This document shows positions 38,021-51,638 of a stretch of 64,000 nucleotides of DNA, in pieces. Within the stretch, counting starts at the first letter, position 1. Each line of letters opens with the position of its first letter. The stretch comes from Nautilus pompilius (taxonomy: Eukaryota; Mollusca; Cephalopoda; Nautilida; Nautilidae), in the NCBI GenBank assembly GCA_018389105.1, contig JACATO010002450.1:2116501-2180500 (forward strand), given 5' to 3'. Under the pieces are notes generated by a model. The model was not told where the DNA came from. It did no database searches and saw only the letters and a program-made list of their open reading frames with translations. The position numbers and the translations under genes were made by a program.

Positions 38021-39099
38021 ATTACAGCTTATAGTAATAGTAATATATATATATCGTTTCTGAGGCATCTTTTCTCTGAAATATGGAGCCGAAGAAGTAG
38101 TAGGTTTCCTATAATGAGGCGGAAGCCAAATATTCCAAAATTTGGCTCGATCCGGGCCAAATGTATTTGAAATTTTACAAGAATAAAATAAATAGTGATT
38201 TTGTTAATTTTCTTAATCTAGTTTGGCTATAATTCAACATTTGTTGCAAAACAGCTATTTCGACTGGATACCTCCAGCATAAATTGTTCCAAAATCTCCA
38301 GCTGATCATAACAAATTAATTCTCGGTCGCTGTTACTAACCAAAGCAAAGTCCCGCTCTCCGGTCAGCGACTCTTGTGATTATTTCTCACCACAGATGAT
38401 ACTGAAAAATAAAGGTAACATTATGCTTCTGTTATAAACTACAAGCCTGGCTCTTACGAGAGAAATAACACAGCAGTGAAGCTTGTCGGGTCTGGAGAAG
38501 TGTCTGATTCCCCCATCGATGAACAGCAATGTGACGTCGCAGATTTTAGAGATTTCATTCTTTTCACTTTATAAACAGAAGCTGGTTGGTTACTGGTGAT
38601 GACATACTGCAGCTATTTATCATGTTCGATTCCTGCTCGTAGTTTGGCTATGCGAGCTGATGAGAACGGAAATCATTGGCCGAATAGATTAACAATGAGA
38701 AATACCAGACTCTGACGAAACCTAAACGGAACATATCAGCGATGTCACAGAGCTTCTTCTTACACAATGTTTGAATTCAGATCGATGCTAAGCTCAGTCA
38801 TCGATAAGTTTAGGATATCAGAGAAGGCTGACATTTATCTATGAAAAAAAACAGAGTAACGTAACTATAAAAAAACCTCCTTGGATACAAGGTGTCGAAG
38901 TACATTTTCTCTTTAATTCTTGAGGAAGTGAAGTATGAATGCATATATACATTAAAGCATGTAGTAAACAGAAGTTTGAGACTTTAATTCCATAATTGTA
39001 AACAGAATCATCATTTACATAATTTAACATAATATTCTAGAGGTAAATAAGGAGTCCAAAGGATTTTTTAACGAAGATAATAGAGATGATGCTGCTGAA

Positions 39100-39259
<160 letters not shown>

Positions 39260-40720
39260 AAAGGATAATTGGATGCTTTTTCCCCAAAACATTTTAGGAA
39301 TGTCCCCGCATCAGCAGCCCGGTAGAGATAATATCGCAGTGAGTCGAGTCGGCTGATGACAACTGCGCCACCTACACGTCAGACCGAGAGAAACTCCCGC
39401 GTCCTTGGTAGATAGGTCAAGAGACAAAGGCAGTTAGTGCTGCAACGAAACCCGCCCCTTGTCCAGCCTAATGCGGGATTTGATCTTCTCCTAGTTCCAT
39501 TAAAGCTAATTCCGTTCACTGTCCACTGCAGTAGTGCATTCGGGAACATTTGTAAATGTTTCTACTAGGACCAAGAAAGTTCCTCGTGTATGGTAACGTG
39601 GCGTTGTGAGAGCATGGAGAAAAAAATCCCTCTCGCTGAAGGTAGGTAACCGATTAATTTCTTTGTCTGAGTAGACTTCACAGTAAGCAAAAAAGAAAAG
39701 AAAACGCTAATTACGATCCACTTCAGTCGTGACTGTTCTGAACTGCAGGTTTCCAATTCTTATGACTTTTTTGCCAGGAAATATTTTGGTGGTATTAAGT
39801 TCCAAACACCGCCAGCCCATTTTTCGGAGTTTAGAATTTGGAAAAGATAAAGATTCGCTTTAGTCCTGAAGAAATCAGCTTTTGTCATTCGTAGTATCTT
39901 GGAGTTCAAAGCTCATAGCGGAGAAGCCCAGTTGGCATCTCAAGAAGTTAAAGATTTAGTTAGTCATCTGATGTTTCGAATCCAAACATGCCGTGCAGCT
40001 AACTTTTCGGCATGTCGTAATTGAATTATTCAGACATTATTATCACAACAGTTCTCAAGTCGAAGTTACGTCTCGTTTGTCTTGAGAAGTGTTTATTGTA
40101 GGTGGTTATAGTAATTTAACATTACAGCATTTTTCTTTTTTACAGTATATAGCGATAATATTTTGATCAGGTGAGAGACAACCGCCGCCATATCTTTGCG
40201 AACAGTGTAGAATTTTAATCATTATGAGCGATAACCAAAGAATATGTGGTCGGTGAGCGGACCGCGAGCGGAGTATTAAATACCAAAAGAAGTCTTTGGA
40301 ATATCTTCAAACATGAGGCTTTACGTATGACAAGAAAATGACTGATTACTGTTTATGATAAAGAAAACAAATATTTTATAAAGAAAAGCAAACAACTCTC
40401 GATCCCATTTTTGTTAGTTCCCTCGAACATTAACGGAACTGCAGGTGACATCATCAGGTTGGGGAAGCTTTGGACGACAGAACATTTTTTAATGCGTCGA
40501 AAGGATTTATTGCAAAACTCAATTTAAAAAAGAACAATTTAAATTCTCAATTTACTTTTAAAAAATTAAACATAAGCATTACTTTGTTCGGCGAAAAGTT
40601 AGTTGTACGTCATAAAAAGTTAATTTTGAAAAGAATTGATAGCAGGATTTTCTTGCTTCTTACAACAGAAGTGATGATGGAAAATAGAAAGAGTAAATAA
40701 AATGCGTAGGAGACTTTTGT

Positions 40721-40927
40721 TTACATCTGTTCATCTTCCAACAAAGACCTGATGTAGTTGGTAGCATTCACCCACACACTCTGCAATAAGTTTTTTCTAT
40801 AATGTCGTTTGTAGAGAGAGTCAGAAGCTTTCTTTGTCTCACTATCCATTCTGGCGATTTCCTTTTCCCATTGCAAAATATGCGCAAACCAGGCTGTGAA
40901 TAGAAAGAAACAGATGATCTGCAACAT
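40721..40927 (-). CDS. 68-residue single-pass membrane micropeptide, possible cilium link
   Basis: First ATG of a minus-strand ORF. The N-terminal helix (MLQIICFFLFTAWFAHIL) is hydrophobic and ends in Trp-Glu-Lys-Glu. A basic/acidic helical tail follows (RMDSETKKASDSLYKRHYRK), ending NYIRSLLEDEQM. An in-frame stretch upstream lacks ATG. Upstream are an RFX X-box-like palindrome and a CRE-like site; an AATAAA on this strand lies about 210 bp downstream of the stop. It has the same length and layout as the 32.1-kb ORF. No family recognised. X-boxes drive ciliary genes in animals, so a ciliary role is a guess from the motif alone. Confidence 0.6.
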   Translation of the reverse strand: MLQIICFFLFTAWFAHILQWEKEIARMDSETKKASDSLYKRHYRKNLLQSVWVNATNYIRSLLEDEQM

Positions 40928-41003
40928 CTCGATATCCACCTTAGCGTACAACTTCAGACAAAATGTACTGCAATCTTCAACTGGTAACTAACTGAATGAC
41001 TGG

Positions 41004-41030
41004 TGACGTCGTGCACGTAACCATGGAAAC
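41004..41030 (-). promoter_or_regulatory. X-box (RFX) and CRE-like sites
   Basis: GTAACCATGGAAAC (41017-41030) fits the RFX X-box GTNRCC-N2-RGNAAC, and TGACGTCG (41004-41011) is one base off a CRE. Both lie 77-103 bp upstream of the micropeptide ATG at 40927. Confidence 0.5.
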
Positions 41031-41422
41031 TAAATTTTCATTGTGACGAGCTTTAGATATTAAAATGTTTTTAAAATTCTGAATATGGTTATCTCAGGTA
41101 AAGTTTTCCCTTTGTTTTGATGCTTCATCATCTCTGAGAAAAAGAATTAACGTGTATATTTTGAAGAAAATAGTTCTAGCGCAAGTCGCAACTATGTAGG
41201 ACCCGGCTTCATTGTTACAAATATTGACAACAAACTATTAATTACTTCGTTGAGCAGCGCATTCCAAGGGACCAAGGGTTACGTATAACCGCCCTGATTC
41301 GCACCTTACTACTTTCCAGATCTGTATTACTCAGCACAGTTTGAGCCATAGTGGCTGTGACACGCACACGTCGACTACATATACAGCCAGTTTAACACAA
41401 ATACTAACTAGTGCTTCGAGAT

Positions 41423-42830
41423 CAGGGGTGGGAGAGCGTATTACCTAACGGGCCACACAAAGAGTTACTCGGCAGATTAGATGAGAAAGTACATCTGCAA
41501 CTACTGTTAAATTTTCTAGTAATAGTAAAGAAAAAGTCTTATATTAAAGCAAAACTTAAAAAAACAACAAAAACTGTATAAACGAGCAGAAAAGTATAGC
41601 CCAAGCTTGGGCTAGTACATACATTCTAATATCAGAGCGAGCTGCTGACAATCCTTGACCAGGTTCCTGGTGTATGGAGCAATTCAGACATGGTAAAGCG
41701 CAGTAGTGCGGCTAATTATTGTCCGTCATCAGCGACCTCGACTCCGACTTGCTCTTCTTCACTAAGGAAAAGTCTGTTCGTATATGTATGGATTAAAAAA
41801 TGCTAAAATCTTCTTTGAAAGGTCTTTTAAGAAATTTTGAATCTATACCGCGGTTCAGGGAACTAAACCTCTCAGTCAATTATCATTCTGGGAGTCGATG
41901 ATTTCCATTGGAGATGATCTGAAGCCTTTTTGATATCGTGAGTAAAATGACAAGAGAAAAAGTTAATTTTGTTTTCAACTTTCTTAAAGTCCTGAAGAAA
42001 ACTCTTCACGTTGATTGCTAAAAACGTCGCCGTACACCTTAGCTGTCTTTGAACTCCAAAGTTTTGCAAAGAAGGGGAATGATCAAATTTTAATCTTTTA
42101 TTTGTTTTGAAAACAAGAGTAGTTTTGCTTTAAAGGTTTGTACTGCTGAATACATCATCTCATCAATAATTATTTCTAACCCTGAAACTGAAAATTAACA
42201 TTTATGTTATTCAGATGTGTCATAGTGTCAACAAAAAACGAAAGATCGGATCACGTCTCAGACTCTTCGTAAAATTCTATCCAACCTCAGCAATCATCGA
42301 ACCAACTAAAATGGTATGAAAAACCACCCGATCTGCTTCTACATCTTTAAGTAGTGATTTTAACTGTCGATAGTTTAAACGTTTTGCTCGTACAAAATTC
42401 ACAACTTTTAATAATAGTTCTCATCAGGTGATTCATCAAATTGAGAACGTTTTTACTAGCGCCCCCTGACGAATGATGCAATCGGAAAATTAGATTTCCG
42501 GTTTGAGTGGCTTTTTCTTCGCTGTATCTTTAATTTTTTTTTAAAAGTCCGCTGTTTTTGCCTATCAAGTTAGGCAAGCCAGCTGTAGCAACGCTGGCCA
42601 ACCTTTTCCATGACAATCAATTTGTTAAATAGTATTTGACACCCTTTAATACAAGCATTTCGTTGTATCTTTCTTTGACTCCATGGACACCAATTTCTAG
42701 ATGATCCCAGATTTTTCGTCCACTCGTTAAAGAAAAGATCGTTCCTTACACCAGTGCTGTCATCCGGTGTTAGATGAAGATTAGGCCAGGAGACTGCCAC
42801 AAAGAGTTACATAACCACTCCAAATTACTA
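41423..42830 (-). mobile_element. hAT-family transposon relic
   Basis: Begins with the hAT-type end caggggtgggagagcg and gggccacacaaag. Minus-strand broken frames read like the hAT transposase C-terminal half: FLQDFKKVENKINFFSCHF near 41960, and DRQKQRTFKK and KSHSNRKSNFPIASF (N-terminal part) near 42480-42560. The far end was not identified. Confidence 0.55.
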
Positions 42831-44479
42831 TCTATTAGTTGTGGAAAATTTATTCCAACTATCGAATGGCTTTCACTTTACCAGAATAAAATATTAGAAA
42901 ATCAACTCGAATTTAAACCTACTATAAAAAGCTAAATATTTTAACAACAAAGAAAATTATGTTGTATATTATAGGAATTTTCAGCTTTATTTACCTTTAG
43001 ATATTAAATACATAGAATTATTACTTTTAATCTATCTGCTTGGTTAAATACAGGTATGAAAACTAAATCTACAAGTTACTTTTAAAAAAAGACTTTTATA
43101 AGTTAATAACTCCGTTTATGGTAAAAACATGGAACATTTAAGAAAACGAACAGCTGTAAGACTTCAAAACCCAAGAGAAACTGTAAAAAGTAAAAGTTAG
43201 TGAAATTACGTAATATTACATTAGAGAATCTATTAACGAAAATCTACTCTTCTTACATATGAAAATAATGATAAACTTAAAAAGTTCTTTACTTATGAAT
43301 GTGTATTCTACATTATTAAAATATTTGATACATGACTTATTAAAATACAGAAATAATCTAACTATTTTTTCCTGATACAGATTTTTATGCTATCACATAA
43401 AAAAGATATGGACAAAGATATAGAAGATATCATTTGTCTGACACTTTTGCTTAAACGGTAAATCATTTTTCTAAAATAAAAAAAAAAAAAACAGAAAAAT
43501 TGTACGAAAGATTAATGTTGAGCATACAGGAAAAACAATGAATAAATTCTGTGGCCTTAGATCTAAAATGTATACAGTAGATCTTGAATATTAAAAAAAA
43601 GATTTGTAAAGGAATACAAATCTATAATTAAAAATAATTAAATTTACAAAATTATATATATACCTTATATAATACAGAACAAATACATAAAAATATTAAG
43701 TCGGAAAAACAATATTTATACAATTAATCTCACTAACGTTGTACTACAGACATTCCGATTTTCATTAATCTATTAATGCCCTAAAAATATTTCTATAGAG
43801 ATACATCCGTACTAAAGCATCAGCTTTAAATCGATCTTTCTTATTCCTTTTTTTCTTTAACTTTTTGTTTGCTTCCCTTTTATTTTTTCCATCTATTTCT
43901 TTTGACAACATACGAATAGATCCATGTTTTTTAATATTCATACATTAATAAATCTAAAATGCTTATTTAATTACTGTTATTATTTCTGTAAACTCTTCAT
44001 ACATTTTTAAAATATTCCATTAAATTTTCAACTACAATTGGCGTACCTTCATTATCTGTATGTTAAAGTTCCACTCGCTTTAAAGGTTTTTTTTTTTAAA
44101 GTTTTGCTAGCGAATTCACTTTTCCACAGTTTATTTGTTTTTATATTAAACTGTTTAAATAAATATTTAACTGCTGCTTCTATTAAATATTTCCCAGTAT
44201 TATTTTCTAAACGAAAACTCTATGCGTATTTAGAAAATACATTTATTACAATTAACATATTTTAATATTTATTTTATTGAGAAAAAGCTCACATATAAAC
44301 TGAATCCGTCAACCAGACACCATTATTTAACTGATAATTTCCCTAGTAGGTTTATCTAAATATTCAGCTAGTACACAGCAGGTGTTTTCAAGTTTTTTTT
44401 TAAATTTACCTTTTTATTTGAACCAGAACCAGTAAGTCCTTGGAACTTCAAACAGTTATTTTACTCTTCATTCTATTTA

Positions 44480-44880
44480 AAGTAAACCTCTATCAATTAT
44501 TTCCCTTAAACTAGGATTCTAAATACTTTTAAGATCCTGTATTGAATCTATATCATCATTTTGCCTGCTTCTAATACCAGCAAATTTACCTGCCAAATTA
44601 CAATCATTATATCTTAAATCATGTTCATAGCATGCTAGATCAACTTTATTAATAGGTTCTTCACCAAGTTTTTGTGAATTAACCGGATTTAGCCTTAAAT
44701 CTAATCTTTTTCTTGGATCACAGTAGTTATATTCTGGTAATTGTTTCTCACCCTGGTTTTCCTTTGGATAAATATCCTGAAGTTTTTTTTATAAATTATA
44801 TCATCTCCAGAATCACATTTTAGTCCTGAGACAAAATCATTTTCATTTTTACCACAAATCTGACACACCCCTCTTGGCAT
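44480..44880 (-). pseudogene. Decayed phospholipase A2-like fragment of a viral-type capsid protein
   Basis: The minus-strand reading shows KVDLACYEHDLRYND, matching the catalytic His-Asp helix (x-x-x-HD-x-x-Y) of parvovirus/Polinton-type PLA2. The preceding Ca-binding loop, normally GPG, has decayed (CDPRKRLD). A tail SIQDLKSI-stop-NPSLRE also fits the family. An upstream fragment starts MPRGVCQICGKNEN and is thrown out of frame at an eight-base T run (44783-44790). At least one frameshift and two stops show it is not functional. Parvovirus origin is the alternative; the surrounding 8 kb of similar sequence favours a larger element. Confidence 0.6.
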
Positions 44881-47800
44881 TAGTTGATTATTCTTATTGT
44901 TAACCTTTTCATTTTTTTGGTATTAGTTTTATATTTTAAGCAATATGTTTTGGTCATTCTAATATATAAATGAATCTAAATTCAGAATGACAAAAGAGTA
45001 TATTTCCAATTGATTATTTTTCTTCAGATTCCGCTTTAAGATCATTAGAGGATCTCATTGATGATTCTGTAGATGGCGAAAATGATCGATCTGGTGATTA
45101 TCAAGAGTAAGTTTCTTGACTTTACAGAGGGAGCCTGGAACTAAACAAATGAATTTAAATGAAGCTAATTAAAGGGTTAAAACTCCAGCCTTTTCTTTTG
45201 TTGAATAAATGAATTTAAAGCTTATTTTAAAGATAAAAATAGTAAAAACCATCATTTTCTATTACCTAAAATATACGTTAAATGAGTATGGAAGAAAGTG
45301 GATACGGCAAAACCGCTCTTCATTTGAGTGCTGTTAGATCCGAGCGAAGGATTATCCTAGACTATATATAGTTTTGAAAATAATCTCTATAAATAATAAC
45401 AAATGACATATTTTTGCAAATGAAATTGTACTAAAAATGAAAACTCAAATTTACAAAATGTTTGTGAAATACTAAATAAGGGAGCAAGAAATAGTTATAA
45501 AATACTTAAAGACTCAGATGATATTTCATATTTCCTGCTCCTAAAGAAATTAATTTAAAATTAAAAAAAAATAAAATTTATATTAATGACTCTGTGTGAC
45601 AGAAATCAAACAAACTCCAAATCATTTTATACTCGAGGAAGGCATATTAATATTGATATCTCTCATATTTCCCAGAACTATTACAAACTTTCCAGATAAA
45701 CTATCGGATTAATTCAAACATTTTATCCTCTTTTCATTATGTAAAAAAAGATCTCCGACATAAGTACGATGACTTTGTTGGTGAAAGTATGACGTTAGAT
45801 AGATTTAAATATTTTACAGAAAATGTTTGTAGTTATAGAAGAATAATCATCTGATAAATATAATATATCGTCTGAGTTTAATGAATTTTATTATTCCAAC
45901 CAAAGACTTTATAAGTTTCGCATGTTGGAAACCTTTGCTTATATCGTCAAATGATTTATAAGAACTTATGACAGATTCATATATAATGTCATTTTATAAA
46001 ATAGAAAACAAAAAGCAAAGAAATAGCGAATTTAAGAATTTGATCACATATTAAAAGAAGTTAAAGAAACAGTTTCTTGATGAAGATTTGGGTAAGCAGA
46101 AATCTAATACTAAAAAGTAAATTATTTCAGCGGATTATAAATGCAACCAAACAGTTACTAGCAGCTACTAAAAATCTAGAAGTGGTACCTTTAGTACTTT
46201 GAAAATTAATGCAAATAGTATGGTCTAAACCTGTTCTATCAATTTCGCAGCCTCCTTTAATAGCTGTCAACACAGAAATGAATGCAGATGCTGCAACATG
46301 ATCAGCTTACATTTGCTTTACAACATCTAGAGTCTAACAATTATTCAGTTGGATTATCTACCATAAAACTAAATCCTAGTAAGTCTAATATGGATGATTA
46401 CAATAAAATTGACACCATTTTTGTATTGGGGGAAAATTTAGCTAAAACATAACCAGATAAAATATTTTTACTGAAGAAGATATTAAAATTTGTTACAATT
46501 TTAATATGCTGCTCAGCTATTTACCACATAATGATACTTCACATACCGAATTACGTTCAACTAAAAATGATAAATGAAATAGATATATTGACCTTGTGCT
46601 AAGACGAAAATAATTATTAAAGATCAAGCAAAAGATTAATTTAGACTGACAATTTAAACAGCATAGTATAAAACAACCATATTTTGATGAAACTATTGGT
46701 CTGTGGACGACAAGAGTAGAGTTTTAACTTTCAAATTCAAATCAGTTAATTAAAAATTTAGTTTACTTTTAGAAACTAAAAAAATCTAGATGCAATAGTG
46801 TTTTTAATAAAATAAATGCATTTGGTGATTAATAGTTTAAATTAAATAAAATAGATAAAGTAATATTTTGACATTATGTATGGTTAATTAACTATTGTAT
46901 AAAATAGCAAAAAGAACTTAACAGTTAGTAAAACCTGAAGCTATTTATAGTTTTGTTTTACATTAGAGAATACAAATTTTAAAACAGATTTTTATTCAAC
47001 ATTAAATTAAAATTTTACAAAATAGTATAAAAATGCTCTAATTAATTTTGAGACATTTTAAAGAGAAATGTATATAATGCAAATAATATTTTTTTAATAT
47101 ATTGTTGATAATGGAACTACTTGGAACACAATAACTTTAGACACAAGTTTCACGAACTAACTCAAATTAGCAGTGCAACTCAAAACCGGTGAAAAGTAAC
47201 AAGCACTGAGATGTAAAAAAATAAAGGATATTATATTATTATTAAAGCTAATAGTGCTACTCTGAAATCTGTCATTGTTACTGGTTCTGTTGATTTTACT
47301 ATAGAGAATTAATTTAAGAACTTTATTAGAATTTAGCATCAAAACTCTTCTTACAGTTCTAGTTAAGTAATAATATTTTTGTTAATTAATTCTATTGTGT
47401 AATTTAATAAGAAGTTCATACATTAATGGGTATAACTCTTAAGTATTTTGCTGAATTTTCTCAGTGTTTTTCCTGGATATATATTTAATAATTGAAAATA
47501 CAAAAAACGTAGTTTATTTACCATCTAACAAAAACTTAATTTCAAGTATTCAAATTTAGATTACATTTCAAGATGGAAACAATATAGTTCTCCGAAATGA
47601 ACTTATATCCCACAAATTGCATTTGAAACAAGTTTCAATAAATTTAGATTTTTAAAAAGTTAGATGCTTAAGAAAAGAAGACAATTGAACAAAAATATAT
47701 TTAGGGAAAAGATTGATTGATACTTTGAATAGAATGGTTAAATACGTTTTTAATAATTCCAAAACAATAAAAAGTTAATAGAGAAAGTGATAAAATTATT

Positions 47801-48260
47801 AATAAAGTTAAAAGAAAAAATTACGATTCTTTAAAAGCAAGCCTGAAACAAAAGATAATATTTTTAGAAACTCTAACATCCAAAATTTTACTAATTCACA
47901 AATTAAATTTTATAATCAAGACATATATGCTTTAATTTCTGGATCGGAAACTAAAAGACATACAGAAAAGTAAAAAAAAAACTTTGATGCAACAAAAAGT
48001 GGGGAACGGATTTTAGAAAAGTCAAAGCCGCTATAAAATCAAAATCTGAATAATCCTGATGCAAAAACCGATATATAATTAAAAATCAAGATGCACATTT
48101 GTATTCAAATAAAGCTGGTCTATTGTTTGAAGGAGAACTTCTATAAATTGATAGTACGAATTATTCTGATCTACTAATAATATGTTTGACAAATAATGAC
48201 ATTCTGCATTTTTTAGTCAGATTAAATATATTTTAGGAGATAAACAAATCTGGACTATAC

Positions 48261-48759
48261 CAGTGATTCTCAACCCTTCCTCTGTCATTTACCCCCTTGG
48301 CTTGATGTATTTCGCCATTTACCCTCTTACTCCCATTACAAAGAAATGTATAGCCGGCATAGAGGCGGAGAAAAAAAGATGATGGAGCAACTTTATTATT
48401 AAGAAGAATAAGAAGAAGAGGGAATTTATTTACAATCAAAAGACAACAAAATAAATAAAATCTTAACAATAAAAGGAGTTTTTTCGGAACAAATATTCGT
48501 GAGATAAAATATATGAACAGTTTTGTTTTTATGATTCATAAATTTTGAATGAATATATATGATTTTATTATCAAAAACAAAGGAATTCTAGGAGGGATGG
48601 TAGATGCTACATCCTACATCAAAGGGGAATGCATCCCCAAAAGGATCTACGCCCATGCCAGCCATAATTTTTCTAATACAGGCTGACCAGGTATAGTAAT
48701 TATAGAATTAATACTTAATTTTCAGGTATGATATATTTACCCCTGGTTGAGAATCACTG
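48261..48759. mobile_element. Non-autonomous hAT MITE, 499 bp, with perfect TSD
   Basis: Terminal inverted repeats are exact for 15 bp: cagtgattctcaacc at the left and ggttgagaatcactg at the right. The element is flanked by the 8-bp direct duplication gactatac (48253-48260 and 48760-48767). hAT elements make 8-bp duplications. No transposase ORF inside. Its central part is GC-richer than the surrounding relic. Confidence 0.93.
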
Positions 48760-51638
48760 GACTATACTTTATCCGGGTCAAGCACCAGTATGAAAAGATT
48801 AATAACCTATCCAAATAATTCTAGTAAGTCTCAGGGTTTCATTCAATGTTGGTATAAAAGCACGAATCAAGCAGATGTAGATGCTAATAATAGATTTAAA
48901 GCAGACAATGATTACATAATAGAAAAATTATACTCGATATATATCTCCCCCTAATTCATCTCTTGATTTTATAAAGACTAGAAAAAAATAGTGTATGAAA
49001 TGAAGAATCAAATTGCTTTGAAGAGGAAAAAAGATAATGATAAAATCTTAGAGCAAATTGAATTGCTATGAGAAAAGTTAATTTCTTGGAGACAGCGCTA
49101 AATATGCCACATACAGAGTTTTTTAAATCAAGAACAACCACAATCTGTCAAGATGTTTTAAAGTAAAGAAACCTATAATATTGGTTAAGATAATAGACAA
49201 TGTTATTTCATTACATTTCCGCAAAGTACTGAATTTGATTGGAGGTTGACTCTAAATTAATAAAGCGGATAAGGTTACTAGTGGGAAGTCACTTTGAGTT
49301 TGAATTAAAAGTTTAATTCCTTGTTGATGTTTCTATTTTTATTACGAGAAGACAAAAAATAAAATTGAAAAAGATTATGATTTGATTTAAAACGTAGCAT
49401 ATCTATCACAAATTGAATGTATCAGAAAGAAAGAAGTTTTTCATATTAGATCCGTTTTAAAGAGTTTACTTCCTAAACTATTTTTGGTGGTGGTTTTAAT
49501 CAAAGTGAACGTCTACTAAATAATGTTTTATTAAATCATTCTTACTAACAGAGTTACATAGATTCATGAAACTTTGATAAAGGTATACAAAACGTTTCTA
49601 AAACTAAAATAATTGGTGGATTTCTTTGAATTATTGTACCAATTTTATTGAATATTGAAAAAATTATTTTACCATCTCTAGGTGAAATAGCTACAAGTTT
49701 TTTGGAGAACGAGTTCAGGTTGGTGGACAAAAGCTTCGGATAATGGTTTGTATTTCGATCGTAGTAGCCGTTTATATCTGTCAAACGTTTTACAAGTGGT
49801 GTAAATGATATTACAGCCGAAAATGTAAAGAAGAGAAAAAGATATTTACTTGATGTTTGCATGCTTGGAAAGATTAAAGGTAGATGTTTTAATGACATTT
49901 TAATACCTGGACCTAAATTGGCATTTTAAAAAGTGCCCAATCTATCAGCTATTCTTTAATTATTAAATGGAAAGACCTAAAAAAAAACAACAAACTTTGA
50001 TATAGAGGAATACAGTAAAAAATTAAAACATTATAAAGAAGTCTTTAGTCAAATACTTTCGCTAAAAAAAACCTAATAAGACAGTTGTCGTTTTAAATAG
50101 AAATTATGAAAAAAAATCGTAATTCACACTGAAGTTGTTAGCACAAAATTAATAAAAATATTTATTATTTAGATTCCTTTGTTTTGCTTTCTCTAAAAAA
50201 ATTAGTAATAATATATTCAATATTTAGATCGAAAGGCAGTTTTGGAAATAAAAACGTCTTTTATCACACATTTGAAATTCGAAACAGAAACAGTTTTACT
50301 GGTGTTCATTTCTATTACCATTCTCTGGCTGAATTTGCTAAAAGTATAAAAGAGAAAGTTCTTACAAAATGATAATATTTTCAAAGGCTAATTTAAAGGG
50401 TGTTATATGAAATTGGATAATATGGATAGAAAAGTTAATGTTATCGCTCCCAATGTAATAAATGCAATAAAACTAGGACCATTTTTTAGAAAAGAGATTA
50501 AGGGTTATGAAGAATTAATGAGTGAAAAAGACTGTTTTTTTTGTTGTTGTTGTTTCTGTCTTGTTTTCAGGTAGTGGGCGGGTCACATCTGCCTCTATTT
50601 GTTCCACCTTCGTTCTCATCAACTGTCACTGGTGCTTCTGGTTAACACCTTCTGTAACAAATATTATCAGGCAATCGAAGATACAGAAAAAAAATACAAA
50701 AAAATCAAATTAAAAATTAAAAAAAAAAACAAGTTATACTCTGAATTAATTCTATGTAACTTTTTAAACTAAATAACCCCCAAAACTATTTTAAAAAGAA
50801 AATAATTACAATTTGTAGCTATAGAAACAGAAAAGTTTCTGTTTAATTGTATCAAATTAGTGTAAATAAGTTTGGTTTCTTCCAGAGAGATAATTAATTA
50901 GTATCTTCTAATCCAACACACCAACCTTTTTAAAACGAGACGGGTCAGATTTAATGGCAAGACATTTAAATTAATCAAAGAATAAAAATCAATATCCTGT
51001 TAATTCTAATTATGGGTTAACACAACAGATTAACATATTTTGAATAGAACGGGATTCTGGCAGTAATCATGTTATTAATTCAAATGAGTTTAAAGGCTTC
51101 GACGAAAATAATATTCTAATTTAGAATACCAGGGGCAAAACCCCATGTTTTACCTGATGCATTAAATCTAAATTATTATGGAGGGGATAAATTAATAAAA
51201 TGAAATGGTTCATCCGGTAACAAATTCAAATGCAAATCTTGAAATAACATTACCTTATTTTAAAAAAAAATATTCAATGTTTATATTAAATAAAACAAAT
51301 CGGGATTTTCAGATAAAATTGTTGGGCAAAATTAAAGGATGAATTTTATCTATAGCGCAAGAGAGTTAAGAATTATATATGTATGATAAAATAAGTTATG
51401 AAACTAATACTAGATATTTGATAATGAATTTGAAATTAAGAAGAATAAAATTATAAATAATGCAAATCCAATTAATAATAATAGTTCTTCAAATAAAAGA
51501 TATGTTGATTCAAATTTTTTTCCAAAAAAGTACATTTATTTACTGATAAGAATAGTAGAACAAGAACTGCCCAACATGTGGCATAGAAAATGCAATATCA
51601 GCAGTTCAAGTAATATTTTTAAATAACTCATTACGTCA

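Larger units (their letters stand above)
42850..51638. mobile_element. AT-rich relic of a large viral-type element (Polinton/adintovirus-like?)
   Basis: About 8.8 kb of extreme AT-rich DNA filled with short protein-like fragments on both strands, each ended by stops or frameshifts. A minus-strand fragment is a PLA2 domain of the type found in parvovirus capsid proteins and in Maverick/Polinton or adintovirus-like elements. Plus-strand fragments include QHLESNNYSVGLSTIKLNPS near 46320 and SQGFIQCWYKSTNQADVDAN near 48835. Further ones are KNQIALKRKKDNDKILEQIE near 49005 and a hydrophobic segment near 49615 (GFFGIIVPILLNIEKIIL, read through one stop-like position). No integrase or polymerase motif was recognised, so the class is inferred. 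Edges are set by composition on the left and by the 101-bp minisatellite on the right. Confidence 0.45.

Noticed and set aside
48233..48469. 78-codon minus-strand ORF
   Set aside because: It lies inside the non-autonomous hAT MITE and has no transposase motif.
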